A DNA stretch of 64,000 nt from an uncultured Cocleimonas sp. (GTDB taxonomy: Bacteria > Pseudomonadota > Gammaproteobacteria > Thiotrichales > Thiotrichaceae). The notes beneath the pieces are model-generated. The model was not told where the DNA came from. It worked only from the letters and a program-made list of their open reading frames with translations, and made no database searches. Shown here piece by piece: positions 51,946 to 59,999 of this stretch. Made by a program: the position numbers and the translations under genes. Numbering within the stretch: position 1 is the first letter of the stretch; each line of letters begins with the position of its first letter. The stretch is from NCBI RefSeq assembly GCF_947495625.1, contig NZ_CANLZW010000021.1:21119-85118 (forward strand), written 5' to 3'.

Positions 51946-52260
51946 ATGGCTGCGACTAAAAAAGCAATTAGCAATAAAGAGATCAACGAAGAGTTAAAAG
52001 AACTTCAGGATAAATACAACGATCTTGTTGAATTGTTAAAAGCGAAGGGTTCAGAAAAAAAGGACGACATTAAAAGCGAAATGGCAAACAAGCTCGAAGG
52101 TCTGCAAAACACGACTGAAGAAGGTTTGAAAGAAGTGTATGAGAAAGGCACAGAGGGCGTTGAAGCCGTGAGTGGCCGCATTAAGCAAAATCCGGTTGCG
52201 AGCATTCTGGTTGCATTTGGTGTGGGTTATGTGTTGTCGAAAGTGTCTTCAAATAAATAA
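51946..52260 (+). CDS. DUF883 (ElaB/YqjD) family membrane-anchored protein
   Basis: A 104-residue protein with a long charged helix (ELKELQDKYNDLVELLKAKG...EEGLKEVYEKGTEGVEAVSG) and one C-terminal helix (PVASILVAFGVGYVLSKV). This is the ElaB/YqjD/YgaM plan; E. coli members bind ribosomes at the membrane in stationary phase under RpoS. ACAGGAG precedes the ATG. It is first of a three-gene operon with YqjE- and YqjK-like neighbours, and a GacA-type box lies upstream. Confidence 0.88.
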   Translation: MAATKKAISNKEINEELKELQDKYNDLVELLKAKGSEKKDDIKSEMANKLEGLQNTTEEGLKEVYEKGTEGVEAVSGRIKQNPVASILVAFGVGYVLSKVSSNK

Positions 52261-52313
52261 TTTTTACTTAATATTTTATTACAAGCAACTAACGTAACTA
52301 GCAGGTTAACTCC

Positions 52314-52595
52314 ATGAAAGCACTAACCGAAACCACCATAAGTCTATTTGAACTGGCTGAAGCGGAAGGACGTTTGCTTCGACAAAAAATCATCAAAACA
52401 ACCAGTATTGCTTTTATGATACTGGTTGTGGCGATCATGTCGCTCATCGCTATAGGCCTGTTACTTGCGTCTGTATATCACGCTTTACTGATGGTTGCGG
52501 TACCTGCTTTAGCGTATCTTGTTACCAGTCTGGTTTGTTTATTGTTTATAGGAGGATTAGTATGGCTAGCGTATCGTCTAAATCAACAGGCATAG
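52314..52595 (+). CDS. YqjE/phage-holin-family membrane protein
   Basis: A 93-residue protein with a short amphipathic N-terminus (ISLFELAEAEGRLLRQKIIK) and two hydrophobic helices (FMILVVAIMSLIAIGLLLAS and VAVPALAYLVTSLVCLLFIG). It matches the YqjE-type family that follows yqjD. It lies 53 bp behind the DUF883 gene and overlaps the next gene by 34 bp. Confidence 0.8.
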   Translation: MKALTETTISLFELAEAEGRLLRQKIIKTTSIAFMILVVAIMSLIAIGLLLASVYHALLMVAVPALAYLVTSLVCLLFIGGLVWLAYRLNQQA

Positions 52596-52924
52596 ATATA
52601 ACAAAGTCTGATCTTACGTCAACAATTGATGTAGCCACTCAAAATGCATCAATTCACTACAAATCTTCTTCAAACACGTCAACAGATGGCGAATCGTCAC
52701 AAAAAACATTAAGCACCAAAACACCGCTTTCAGTTGCTGAAGCGAAACAACAACTACGCCATAATGCAGCTACTATCGATTATTTAGCACCAGTAAAAGA
52801 GAATCCAATTCAAAGCGTTGGTATTTCATTTTTTGCAGGATTGCTTGCAGGCGCTGAAAAAACATCTGCACTGGCAACCTCTAAAGTTACATCTCTGGTC
52901 GCTAAGTCTTTAATCCAATTGTAA
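52562..52924 (+). CDS. Hypothetical third gene of the DUF883 operon
   Basis: From ATG 52562, which has a strong GGAGG, the product is 120 residues. A longer reading from 52535 is not supported by a ribosome site. The first 60 residues are polar and rich in Ser/Thr (SSNTSTDGESSQKTLSTKTP). A conserved-looking segment follows (VAEAKQQLRHNAATIDYLAP). The C-terminal half has KENPIQSVGISFFAGLLAGA, which echoes the NP...A..FxxG pattern of DUF883 tails. It is possibly a diverged relative of YqjK or of the first gene. Confidence 0.65.
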   Translation: MASVSSKSTGIDITKSDLTSTIDVATQNASIHYKSSSNTSTDGESSQKTLSTKTPLSVAEAKQQLRHNAATIDYLAPVKENPIQSVGISFFAGLLAGAEKTSALATSKVTSLVAKSLIQL

Positions 52925-52953
52925 GCCATTAAAAATAACGGGTTGTAATACGC

Positions 52954-54024
52954 ATGCAAACGAAAGACTTCAAAGCACTATCAGAATCGATAAAAATCCC
53001 GTTATGGGGGCTTTTTATTATCGGTGTTTTGTTTGTCTTGCACGTCGGTCAAAGCCTGTTAATCCCGGTGTTTCTGGCGATTTTAATCTCCTTTATGCTG
53101 ACACCCGTTGTACTGTTTTTAATGAAACTTCGTATTCCTCGCGCTATGGCGAGTTTTCTGGTGTTGTTGATATCATCCTCGCTGATCGTACTTTCGTTTA
53201 ATAGTTTGTCTACGCCTGCAGGTGAATGGCTGGAAAAATTACCCAAAGAAATACGCAATATAGATAGACGTTTAAAGGTGTTTAAAAGCTCTGTTGATAA
53301 CGTCAAAGAAGCCACGAAAAAAATAGATGACTTAACCGAAATGGCAACGGGTGATTCAAGTTCAGGGCAAACGGTACAAACAAAACCAGGTATTGTTGCC
53401 AAGATGCTGGATAGCACCCAATCGTTTATTGGGGGCTTCCTGATTTTCATCGTGTTACTGTTTTTTATACTGGCGTTCGGCCATTCCCTGGTCAGGCAAC
53501 TGGGGCGTTACTGGAAGCGGCTAGAGTATGAAACCAATATCATCAAAGCCATCAGCGATACGCAACAAACCATCAGTCGTTATTTATTCTTGATTACTGC
53601 GATTAATATTGTCCTTGGGCTTATTGTTGCAGGTGTCATGTGGTGGCTGGGTATGCCGAATCCACTGGTGTGGGGCGCGAGTGCTGCGTTACTCAATTAC
53701 ATTCCCTACGTTGGCCCGCTAATTAATATCAGCATCGTCGCGGTTGTGTCTTTATCGACCTTCAATACACCGTTTAATATTCTGATGCCACCCTTGGCTT
53801 TATTGGGTTTGAATCTGCTGGAAGGCCAATTTATTCAGCCATTTTTTGTTGGCAAAATGTTAACCGTCAATCCCGTGATAGTGTTCTTGTTCATCCTGTT
53901 TTGGGGGTGGATCTGGGGAGTGTTGGGTATATTTATGGCAGTGCCGATACTGGTCAGCATAAAAATTATTCTGGATCAGAAGATTGAAAACCAAAATGCC
54001 AAGGCAGAAAGTGAGGAGTCTTAG
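52954..54024 (+). CDS. AI-2E family transporter (PerM-like)
   Basis: A 356-residue membrane protein with about eight helices. The N-terminal pair is LWGLFIIGVLFVLHVGQSLL and VFLAILISFMLTPVVLFLMK. A soluble periplasmic or cytoplasmic helical insert follows (EIRNIDRRLKVFKSSVDNVK). The C-terminal block is NPLVWGASAALLNYIPYVGP, then GQFIQPFFVGKMLTVNPVIV and WGWIWGVLGIFMAVPILVSI. This is the AI-2E/PerM superfamily; members export small molecules or ions. It follows the DUF883 operon by 29 bp. The IS3 element begins 55 bp after its stop. Confidence 0.88.
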   Translation: MQTKDFKALSESIKIPLWGLFIIGVLFVLHVGQSLLIPVFLAILISFMLTPVVLFLMKLRIPRAMASFLVLLISSSLIVLSFNSLSTPAGEWLEKLPKEIRNIDRRLKVFKSSVDNVKEATKKIDDLTEMATGDSSSGQTVQTKPGIVAKMLDSTQSFIGGFLIFIVLLFFILAFGHSLVRQLGRYWKRLEYETNIIKAISDTQQTISRYLFLITAINIVLGLIVAGVMWWLGMPNPLVWGASAALLNYIPYVGPLINISIVAVVSLSTFNTPFNILMPPLALLGLNLLEGQFIQPFFVGKMLTVNPVIVFLFILFWGWIWGVLGIFMAVPILVSIKIILDQKIENQNAKAESEES

Positions 54025-54105
54025 ACTTTATTCTGATCAATCAGCTCTAATCTAAAAAGCACACTATGAAAAAGTGAGGTGGTCAAGGTATTTAATACAA
54101 CCCAG

Positions 54106-54971
54106 TTAAGCCACATTCAGTTGCTTCTCATACTCATTAGGACAGAGATAGTCCAATGTTGAATGTAAGCGGTAGCTGTTATAAAACATAGAAATGTACT
54201 GTACTATATCCTGTCTTGCTTCTACCGAGTTCGGTAGTCATACCATTGAACTCGTTCCTGTTTCAAGCTTCCAAAGAAGCTTTCAGCAACCGCATTATCC
54301 CAACAGTTACCTTTGCGGCTCATGCTCCCTATGATTTTGTTATCCTTTAATAACTTCCTAAAAGCATTACTGGCATATTGAGAGCCGCGATACGAATGAT
54401 GGATTAAACCTGGCTCGGGTCTCCGTCTCCACAGTGCCATTTTTAGGGCCTCACAGACTAGATTAGATGTCATTCTTTTATGAGTACTCCAGCCAATAAC
54501 TTTGCGCGAACACAGATCAATCACCACCGCCAGATATAACCAGCCCTCGCGGGTATGGATGTAAGTGATGTCTGGGACATAGGCCTGATCTATTTTTGAT
54601 ACGCTAAATTCTCGCTGAAGTACATTAGGAAACACAGGGTTTTGATGCTTACTATCCGTAGTAACCTTATACTTCTTTTTTCGCCGAACGCTGATCCCCG
54701 CTTCTCGCATCAACTTGATGACCTTGTGTCGACTAACACCATAACTCAGGGTATTTAATGCCCGCGTCATCCGACGGCTACCATAAGTAAAGTCCGTTTT
54801 CAGGGCGAGTTCTTTAATCCATTCGAGCATCTCTTGATGCTTTGTCGTCTTCTGCTTATTAGCGGTTACCTTGATGTAATGGTAATACGCTTGACGACTG
54901 ACACCCAAAACCTGACATTGCAGGCTGATTGGATAGGTATTTTTATGCAGGGTGATGAAACCGTATTTCAC
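54106..54971 (-). pseudogene. IS3 transposase orfB, frameshifted and with a mutated catalytic Asp
   Basis: The open part (249 codons, stop at 54222) has an HTH_21-like N-terminus and the rve integrase core. Of the DDE triad, D134 (DITYIH) and E230 (AVAESFFGSLKQE) are present. The second Asp in the usual HSDRGSQY is Tyr194 (HHSYRGSQY), a GAT to TAT change. After VQWYDYR the frame runs to a premature stop. The expected tail (VEARQDIVQYISMFYNSYRL then HSTLDYLSPNEYEKQLNVA) is intact in another frame and ends at 54106. One indel plus one point mutation mean no active transposase. Confidence 0.88.
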
Positions 54972-55261
54972 TTCGTTTTGTTGGCAAAAAATACCGTCGC
55001 TTTTTTTAGGATATCCCTCTTCATTTCAAGACGTTTGATACGGGCTTTGAGTTTGCGGTTCTCTGCTTGCTCTGGACTCAGTTTGCCTTTGCCAACAAAA
55101 GCATGCTTATCCTTCGCTTCATATTCTTTCACCCAGCGACTAAGCGCATTGATACCCACTTCAAGGCTGAGTGTTGCCTCTGCTCTTGAGTAACCTTGAT
55201 CTACTACAAGACTGACTGCATCTCGTTTAAATTTTTTTGAATAACTTTTTCGTTTTGTCAT
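54968..55261 (-). CDS. IS3 transposase orfA
   Basis: A 97-residue HTH protein of the IS3 type: MTKRKSYSKKFKRDAVSLVV, then YSRAEATLSLEVGINALSRW, and a leucine-zipper-like ENRKLKARIKRLEMKRDILK end. It overlaps orfB by four bases (ATGA). Upstream of the overlap an A7 run (55001-55007 on the minus strand) is the usual site for -1 frameshifting to make OrfAB. The frame is intact although its partner is dead. Confidence 0.9.
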   Translation of the reverse strand: MTKRKSYSKKFKRDAVSLVVDQGYSRAEATLSLEVGINALSRWVKEYEAKDKHAFVGKGKLSPEQAENRKLKARIKRLEMKRDILKKATVFFANKTK

Positions 55262-55318
55262 AATATTTACCTCAGTTAAGTTTATGTGCTTAACTGGGTT
55301 GTATCAAATAGTAGACCA

Positions 55319-55385
55319 CGTCAAGCTGATGTTGACGTAGATCGACAACCAGCCCCTGATTAGTGTAAATGTAGTAAACGGCCAT
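55319..55385 (-). pseudogene. 5' fragment of a gene interrupted by the IS3 element
   Basis: Directly outside the right IS end is a minus-strand start with GAGAGGGA ribosome site encoding MAVYYIYTNQGLVVDLRQHQ-LD, then the IS. If the IS is removed, the frame could continue into 54079-54021 (about 20 more residues, ending at the AI-2E gene stop). No family is recognised. It may have been a short hypothetical gene. Confidence 0.4.
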
Positions 55386-55450
55386 TAGATTCCCTCTCTT
55401 AAGTACCTTACTTATAACACGATAATTAATCTACCTGATTTCTTGAATGT

Positions 55451-55477
55451 AAAAAGGGGCTATAAGTAGGGGGGGGG
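55451..55477 (+). repeat. G6 element copy with nine Gs
   Basis: A5 GGGGCTATA then AGTA followed by nine Gs and CTA; the GTGACTT end is lost. It lies between the interrupted gene and a minus-strand membrane protein gene. Confidence 0.75.
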
Positions 55478-55544
55478 CTAAACGCTCAAAATCGTAGAGA
55501 TGTAACGTATCTTTAGATGGATAAGGCGATATTGGCACACCTAC

Positions 55545-55841
55545 TTACTTATTAAAATGAGTAATTGCGGCGAAAATCATTAGCTGAATAAAAGCAACCG
55601 CCCAAAAATATACGCCACCAAATAACAATTTTACCGGCCAGCCTTCTGCATTTTTATTGCGCATGCTTAAAATCGTCGCTACTACTAGAGAGATAGCTAT
55701 CCCAATATACATATAGGTTAGCCATGATATTTTTTCTGATGCAGCTGAAGCAGCTAATGCTAACGGACTAATTAACACAAGCGCGCTAGCTGGAAGTATT
55801 TTAAGAAAATAGGTATACCAGAGTTTCATTATCGAATTCAC
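55545..55841 (-). CDS. Small membrane protein, unknown
   Basis: A 98-residue protein (94 from the second Met). The N-terminal hydrophobic stretch ending LALAASAASEK may be a signal peptide. Two further helices follow: WLTYMYIGIAISLVVATILS and LLFGGVYFWAVAFIQLMIFA. I recognise no family. No neighbour suggests a role. It lies next to the IS3 element. Confidence 0.55.
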   Translation of the reverse strand: MNSIMKLWYTYFLKILPASALVLISPLALAASAASEKISWLTYMYIGIAISLVVATILSMRNKNAEGWPVKLLFGGVYFWAVAFIQLMIFAAITHFNK

Positions 55842-56331
55842 TTTACTGTTTAATCTGCCATTAAGGCGAGATTTTCATTCTTGGTACACAAAATATCATA
55901 AAAGCCGATTTATTACGCCGCTAGGGCGAATAAATCGTCTTGAAAAATTCTATTGGCTAACACCTATCTGCTGTAAATACTCAACTACGTCATCTAATCC
56001 AGCATTTTTTTGCATAATCAAAACCTTAATCGTTAATTTTTTACGTGTTCGGTTTGTTTGAATGGAGGAGGGTAAAAACGGATGATGAATTAAAAAGTGC
56101 CAGCCGAACACATCGAAACAACAGCTTTGGTGTTTAAAGCTGACCGGCAGAGGGAGTGTTTTAAAAAGTCACCCCCTCCTCGTACATGCTTTTTATAGAG
56201 TAGCGCTTTATTTGCGAGGTCAGCATAAATATAAACAACACGCTAATGCTTCTCTGAAGTTAGGTATATTTCATGATTATTACTTCATTACTATTCCATT
56301 ACGACTTCATTACCATGTCAATAGTTGCCGT
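55842..56331. other. Repeat-rich intergenic region
   Basis: About 490 bp without a convincing gene. It holds a composite repeat (56092-56195). A 21-codon frame (MQKNAGLDDVVEYLQQIGVS) ends near 55952 on the minus strand and could be a gene remnant, but is too short to support. Confidence 0.4.
56092..56195. repeat. Composite G6-family repeat with a reversed core
   Basis: The left part AAAAAGTGCCAGC...ACAACAGCTTT...AGCTGACCG is shared with the copy at 61283. The right part AAAAAGTCACCCCCTCC is a degenerate core in reverse orientation. This is the only isolated copy with the G-run on the minus strand. Confidence 0.65.
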
Positions 56332-56661
56332 TCAATGATGTGAGACTCGAACGTCTTGCAACGTCGTTGTATCTCTGGGGATATCTCCATCAGCAATCAT
56401 CGATAAATAGCGTGAGCAACAGACACGCAAAAATGACGTAAAGTTACCCATATCATGTTCTGCATCTAAGGATTCTAAATATAATTTAGTGATTAATTGA
56501 TTACAGGTCATATCATCACGAAAGGATATTTCTTCAAGAATTTGCCAAAAAAAGTTTTCCAATCGGATGGAACTTACAACGCCGTCAATCCGTAGCGATT
56601 TAGTATGACTCGCCCATAGATTACTATCGGCATTAATGAATAATTGACACATAGTGGTCAC
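56332..56661 (-). CDS. Ribbon-helix-helix domain protein (RHH_4-like)
   Basis: A 109-residue protein. The core THTKSLRIDG-type segment HTKSLRIDGVVSSIRLENFF, then WQILEEISFRDDMTCNQLIT and GNFTSFLRVCCSRYLSMIAD, matches the RHH_4 family. Members have an RHH fold with a conserved R-L-E-x2-FW-x2-L and are found as small DNA-binding-like proteins. It is monocistronic. A target is not evident. Confidence 0.8.
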   Translation of the reverse strand: MTTMCQLFINADSNLWASHTKSLRIDGVVSSIRLENFFWQILEEISFRDDMTCNQLITKLYLESLDAEHDMGNFTSFLRVCCSRYLSMIADGDIPRDTTTLQDVRVSHH

Positions 56662-56713
56662 TCCTCAATCTAGGTAGTTTTTTTCGATTTCTCGAACTTA
56701 TTCTTTTTTCTAC

Positions 56714-57274
56714 CTATGATAATAGCGCATTAAATTGTTTTAGCATGGCTGGGTGTGCAGGCCAGGCAGGGCTTGTCACCAAATTGCCATCAGTAACCGC
56801 ACCGTCTATATCAATATTCATGTATTCGCCACCCGCACTTTCTACTTCTGGCTGACAAGCAGGGTATGCTGAACACTTGCGGTTTTCTAGCACACCTGCA
56901 GCTGTTAACAATTGTGCACCATGACAAATTGCCGCAACGGGTTTATTCGTATCAAAGAAATGTTTGATATGATTTAACACTTCAGGATTGAGTCTTAAAT
57001 ACTCAGGTGCTCTGCCACCAGGAATGTACAAAGCGTCATAGCTCGTCACATCAATCGCAGCAAAATCAGCGTTTAAAGTAAAATTGTGACCTGGTTTTTC
57101 AGTGTAGGTTTGATCTCCTTCAAAATCATGAATTGCAGTGGCAATAGTGTCGCCTGCTTTTTTATCAGGGCAAACGGCATCAACTTCATGTCCCATCGCC
57201 TGTAGCGCCTGAAAAGGAACCATGTTTTCGTAATCTTCAACAAAGTCACCGGTAATCATCAATACTTTAGCCAT
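56714..57274 (-). CDS. DJ-1/PfpI family protein
   Basis: From the second of two adjacent ATGs, with GAGGAG at ideal spacing, the product is 186 residues ([20 protein letters not shown]). A longer reading from 57370 is unsupported. The nucleophile elbow is [15 protein letters not shown] with the conserved Cys and His, and [16 protein letters not shown] supplies the oxyanion region. DJ-1/PfpI members are glyoxalase-III, deglycase-like or protease-like; this sequence does not decide. It ends [20 protein letters not shown], typical of YhbO/PfpI relatives. It is monocistronic. Confidence 0.9.
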   Translation of the reverse strand: MAKVLMITGDFVEDYENMVPFQALQAMGHEVDAVCPDKKAGDTIATAIHDFEGDQTYTEKPGHNFTLNADFAAIDVTSYDALYIPGGRAPEYLRLNPEVLNHIKHFFDTNKPVAAICHGAQLLTAAGVLENRKCSAYPACQPEVESAGGEYMNIDIDGAVTDGNLVTSPAWPAHPAMLKQFNALLS

Positions 57275-57467
57275 CATTATCTCCTCAAGTTCTTTGGTTT
57301 GTGTTTTTTTTATCGCTTCATTGTTTGTGTACATTGTTTGTATACACGAAGCTAAAAAATGCTTCTGCATTTTCTTAAGAGGAAGTAAGCCATAGTAAGG
57401 GGTTAAACGGGTAATATGATGTTACTACATACGAAAAAACATCAGTAAATAAAGAATGCCTATTCTC

Positions 57468-57486
57468 TAAAAGCAGGAGGGGTAAC
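57468..57486 (+). repeat. G6-like degenerate sequence
   Basis: TAAAAGCAGGAGGGGTAAC resembles the core with three or more changes; about 100 bp from a good copy. Confidence 0.35.
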
Positions 57487-57561
57487 AATTAGTGTCTGCC
57501 GTGTAACACTTTGTTTTTCAAGCTATTATTTACAGTCACATACAATGTGGGATCAGTTTCG

Positions 57562-57590
57562 AAAAAGTGCCTCAAAGTAGGGGGGTGACA
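57562..57590 (+). repeat. G6 element copy downstream of the FAH-family gene
   Basis: A5 GTGCCTCAA then AGTAGGGGGGTGACA; 30 bp from the stop of the minus-strand FAH-family gene. Confidence 0.85.
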
Positions 57591-57620
57591 ATATTGATAA
57601 AAAAGAACCCAACTGATTGC

Positions 57621-58472
57621 TCACTGAGCAACGCATTTGTTCGTCATAGTCCCGATACCAGGAACAGTCGTAGTAATGGTTTCACCTTCCGTTAAATAAC
57701 GTCGCGGATCACGCACAGAGCCAACGCCAGCGGGTGTCCCGGTAAAAATGAGATCACCAGGGTTTAGTTCTGTCCACTTCGATAAAAAGGAAACTATCTG
57801 CGAGACAGAGAAGATCAGTTGCGCAGTATTACCCGATTGTACTTGCTCGCCATCTAGCTCACAGCTAAATGAAATGGCGTCGGGGTTATCAAACGCATCT
57901 GCCGTCACCACAACAGGACCAATTGGGCCGTAGTTTTTAGATGACTTTCCCAGGCTGAATTGCGGTGGGCGATCAGAAAACTGCTGTCTACGATCAGAAA
58001 TATCCTGCCCAGCGGTAAACCCGGCGATATATTTGTGAGCATCACTTTCGTCTATGTTTCTGCCACCGCGACTAATAACGATGACAAGCTCAGCTTCCCA
58101 GTCAACGCGATTGGACGTCAATGGAATATCAGCGGTAGGTCCGGCAATGCAGCTAGGAAATTTAGTAAATACCATGGGTTGCTTCGGTATATCTAACTTA
58201 GCTTCCTCTGCGTGATCCGTATAGTTCAGCCCAATTGCGTACACTGCACTTGGTTGTGGAACAGGGCATTGCAAATCGGTATCAACGACTGGTGACTCAT
58301 CCCCATTAAGCACTTGCTTACCAGCCCAATCGGAAAATGTGTCCCAATGCTCGTAAATCTTCATCGGGTCGGCAGAAAACTGACCACCAGAACGGTTTTC
58401 GATATCAATCGCATGCTCATCAACAACGAGTACTGACCGACCAGCTATCATCCCGAGACGTATTGCAGCCAT
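57621..58472 (-). CDS. Fumarylacetoacetate hydrolase family protein
   Basis: A 283-residue protein with the C-terminal FAH fold: YAIGLNYTDHAEEAKLDIPK, metal-site TSNRVDWEAELVIVISRGGR (E-x-E region), FTAGQDISDRRQQFSDRPPQ and DLIFTGTPAGVGSVRDPRRY. Such enzymes are metal-dependent hydrolases or decarboxylases of beta-dicarbonyl compounds (acylpyruvase, ureidoglycolate lyase-like, oxaloacetate decarboxylase). The substrate is not clear and no catabolic genes are adjacent. AAGGGAG precedes ATG 58472. Confidence 0.88.
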   Translation of the reverse strand: MAAIRLGMIAGRSVLVVDEHAIDIENRSGGQFSADPMKIYEHWDTFSDWAGKQVLNGDESPVVDTDLQCPVPQPSAVYAIGLNYTDHAEEAKLDIPKQPMVFTKFPSCIAGPTADIPLTSNRVDWEAELVIVISRGGRNIDESDAHKYIAGFTAGQDISDRRQQFSDRPPQFSLGKSSKNYGPIGPVVVTADAFDNPDAISFSCELDGEQVQSGNTAQLIFSVSQIVSFLSKWTELNPGDLIFTGTPAGVGSVRDPRRYLTEGETITTTVPGIGTMTNKCVAQ

Positions 58473-58650
58473 AAAATTCTCCCTTGCTTATATGTATCTT
58501 TTGAAATTTGTATTTTCTTAGTTTTATTATTTAACTTTTAGACTATCTGAACAACCCTTAACTGAAGATACGTCTTTCTTAATAATTAGCACATTCATAA
58601 TTATTACAATATGCAATTGATTATTGTTCTTAAAATAATGACCAGCTCTG

Positions 58651-58837
58651 CATAAATTCTATTTACGTTTTAAAAAAATAAAACGAGCCGAGATTTATCG
58701 AGACAAAAGCATTGTTGTTTAATGCTTACCCAAAGGGAAGGCGTAGCCGCATAAATATCATTTCGCAAAGCATAAGTTCCTTTAGTCATTTCAAACTACG
58801 AAACGAAAAGTCACTTAAAAGTAGGGGGGTGACCTAA
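58651..58837 (+). repeat. G6 element, longest form seen
   Basis: About 190 bp. It starts with CATAAATTCTATTTACGTTT (as at 36915) and has a middle of about 95 bp. It then has AAGCATAAGTTCCTTTAGTC and ATTTCAAACTACGAAACG (as at 15385), and ends ACTTAAAAGTAGGGGGGTGAC. It is immediately followed by a REP pair. Confidence 0.75.
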
Positions 58838-58842
58838 TTAAT

Positions 58843-58927
58843 GTAGGTCGTATAAGCGCAGCGCCATACGACATTACCATCGTTAAGATTAAAAGAAGTC
58901 GGATGACGTTACCTTAATCCGACCTAC
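58843..58927. repeat. REP/BIME-like inverted palindromes
   Basis: Two hairpins in opposite orientation. GTAG plus GTCGTAT...ATACGAC (58843-58872), and GTCGGAT...ATCCGAC plus CTAC (58898-58927). A GTAG foot before a palindrome is the hallmark of REP sequences mobilised by REP-associated tyrosine transposases; one is encoded at 61465. Confidence 0.75.
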
Positions 58928-59122
58928 GTATGAGGTGTACCGCGTTTATGTTTTGCGAGGCATATTTTACAAAAAATGGTTAAAAGGTGGGTGGTGGGTA
59001 TTTATTTGCAATTAGCTACGAAACCTAATCTACAGCCCCCATGATTTATGTCACAAGCTACATTTCGTAACTATGTTAGGTTGTAATTGACTATTCAGGT
59101 TTACTACTCACTGGAGGAAAAC

Positions 59123-59602
59123 ATGCAATCGGTCAAATTACCTAAAATCACTTTGAATGCCGCAGTAATGATGGGTTTGGTCACTGTATTGAGCATTATA
59201 TTGAGCACTAGCAACGTTAATGCGCTGGATAAAAAAACGCAACTTAAACTGGGTGAAATGGAATACCTGAGTAATTGTGCTTCCTGTCACGGTAGAGACG
59301 CCAAAGGCAATGGCCCGGTTGCGAGTGTGCTCACCACCAAACCTTCAGATCTGACGACGATTACGAAAAGATTTAGCGGTAAATTTCCTGAAGAACACAT
59401 TTACAAGGTTATCGACGGCAGGGATATGATCAAACCACACGGTAATTCGCTGATGCCTATCTGGGGCCATCGCTTTACCATGATGGAGTATAACGCCGCT
59501 GATGCTATTGCCTACCCTCCAACCGATCTGGATACACAGGCGCTGGTTTTTGGTCGAATTTTATCGCTGGTAGGCTATCTGGAATCGATTCAGGTGGAGT
59601 GA
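59123..59602 (+). CDS. Monohaem cytochrome c family protein
   Basis: From ATG 59123, with GGAGG, the product is 159 residues. A reading from 59087 is unsupported. A signal peptide ends near NVNALDK. The haem motif is NCASCHGRDAKGNGPVASVL, with Met ligand candidates in SLMPIWGHRF. It is a class I-like periplasmic electron carrier of unknown partner. It precedes a small membrane protein and a TolB-like protein on the same strand, with gaps of 60-70 bp. Confidence 0.88.
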   Translation: MQSVKLPKITLNAAVMMGLVTVLSIILSTSNVNALDKKTQLKLGEMEYLSNCASCHGRDAKGNGPVASVLTTKPSDLTTITKRFSGKFPEEHIYKVIDGRDMIKPHGNSLMPIWGHRFTMMEYNAADAIAYPPTDLDTQALVFGRILSLVGYLESIQVE

Positions 59603-59665
59603 TTTATTAGTTTTGGTTTTTGGTTATTTTCAACAGTCAAAACGAATTGTGGGGCGGGATTAATT

Positions 59666-59929
59666 ATGGGAACAATTATCGCTTTAAGTATCATCGCAAT
59701 AATCATTGCAGCCATTGTCTGGTACAAAGCCAAAGTCTTTATTGCTGAACATGATGAAACATACAATCGCTATCTGCACTATATCGATTTTCATTTATTA
59801 AAAGAGCTGAAAAAACACGATGAATCGGTGATTTCTGATAAGGCGGAAAAGCATCACAGAAACGTCAAAATTGCAGCGTTTGTCATCATCGCAGCGTTGC
59901 TGGTAATTTTATCGCAAAGCGTTTATTAA
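59666..59929 (+). CDS. Small membrane protein between cytochrome c and TolB-like genes
   Basis: An 87-residue protein with an N-terminal helix (IIALSIIAIIIAAIVWYKAK), a charged central segment (HDETYNRYLHYIDFHLLKEL) and a C-terminal helix (IAAFVIIAALLVILSQSVY). The family is unrecognised. Gene order and strand suggest an operon with the cytochrome c gene. Confidence 0.6.
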   Translation: MGTIIALSIIAIIIAAIVWYKAKVFIAEHDETYNRYLHYIDFHLLKELKKHDESVISDKAEKHHRNVKIAAFVIIAALLVILSQSVY

Positions 59930-59999
59930 ACTCATCTGATAAGGAAAAAGACAATATTACGTCAGGCTCAAAAACTGGCAAACAAGGGAGATTTAAATC

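Larger units (their letters stand above)
54080..55318 (-). mobile_element. IS3-family insertion sequence (inactivated)
   Basis: An element of about 1.24 kb with imperfect terminal inverted repeats starting TGGTC, both containing ATACAACCCAGTTAAG. It carries overlapping orfA and orfB on the minus strand with an A7 slippery run at 55001-55007. I see no convincing 3-4 bp target duplication at the inferred ends. orfB has two inactivating lesions, so the copy is immobile by itself. Confidence 0.9.

Noticed and set aside
54070..55325. Target-site duplication of the IS3 element
   Set aside because: Flanks GTGAGG and CGTCAA do not share a convincing 3-4 bp repeat at the inferred ends.
55952..56017. 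21-codon frame as a small gene
   Set aside because: Too short, no clear ribosome site; may be debris of a lost gene.
58981..59002. G-rich TAAAAGGTGGGTGGTGGGTA as another G6 element
   Set aside because: The G-run is broken and neither AGTA nor GTGACTT is present.
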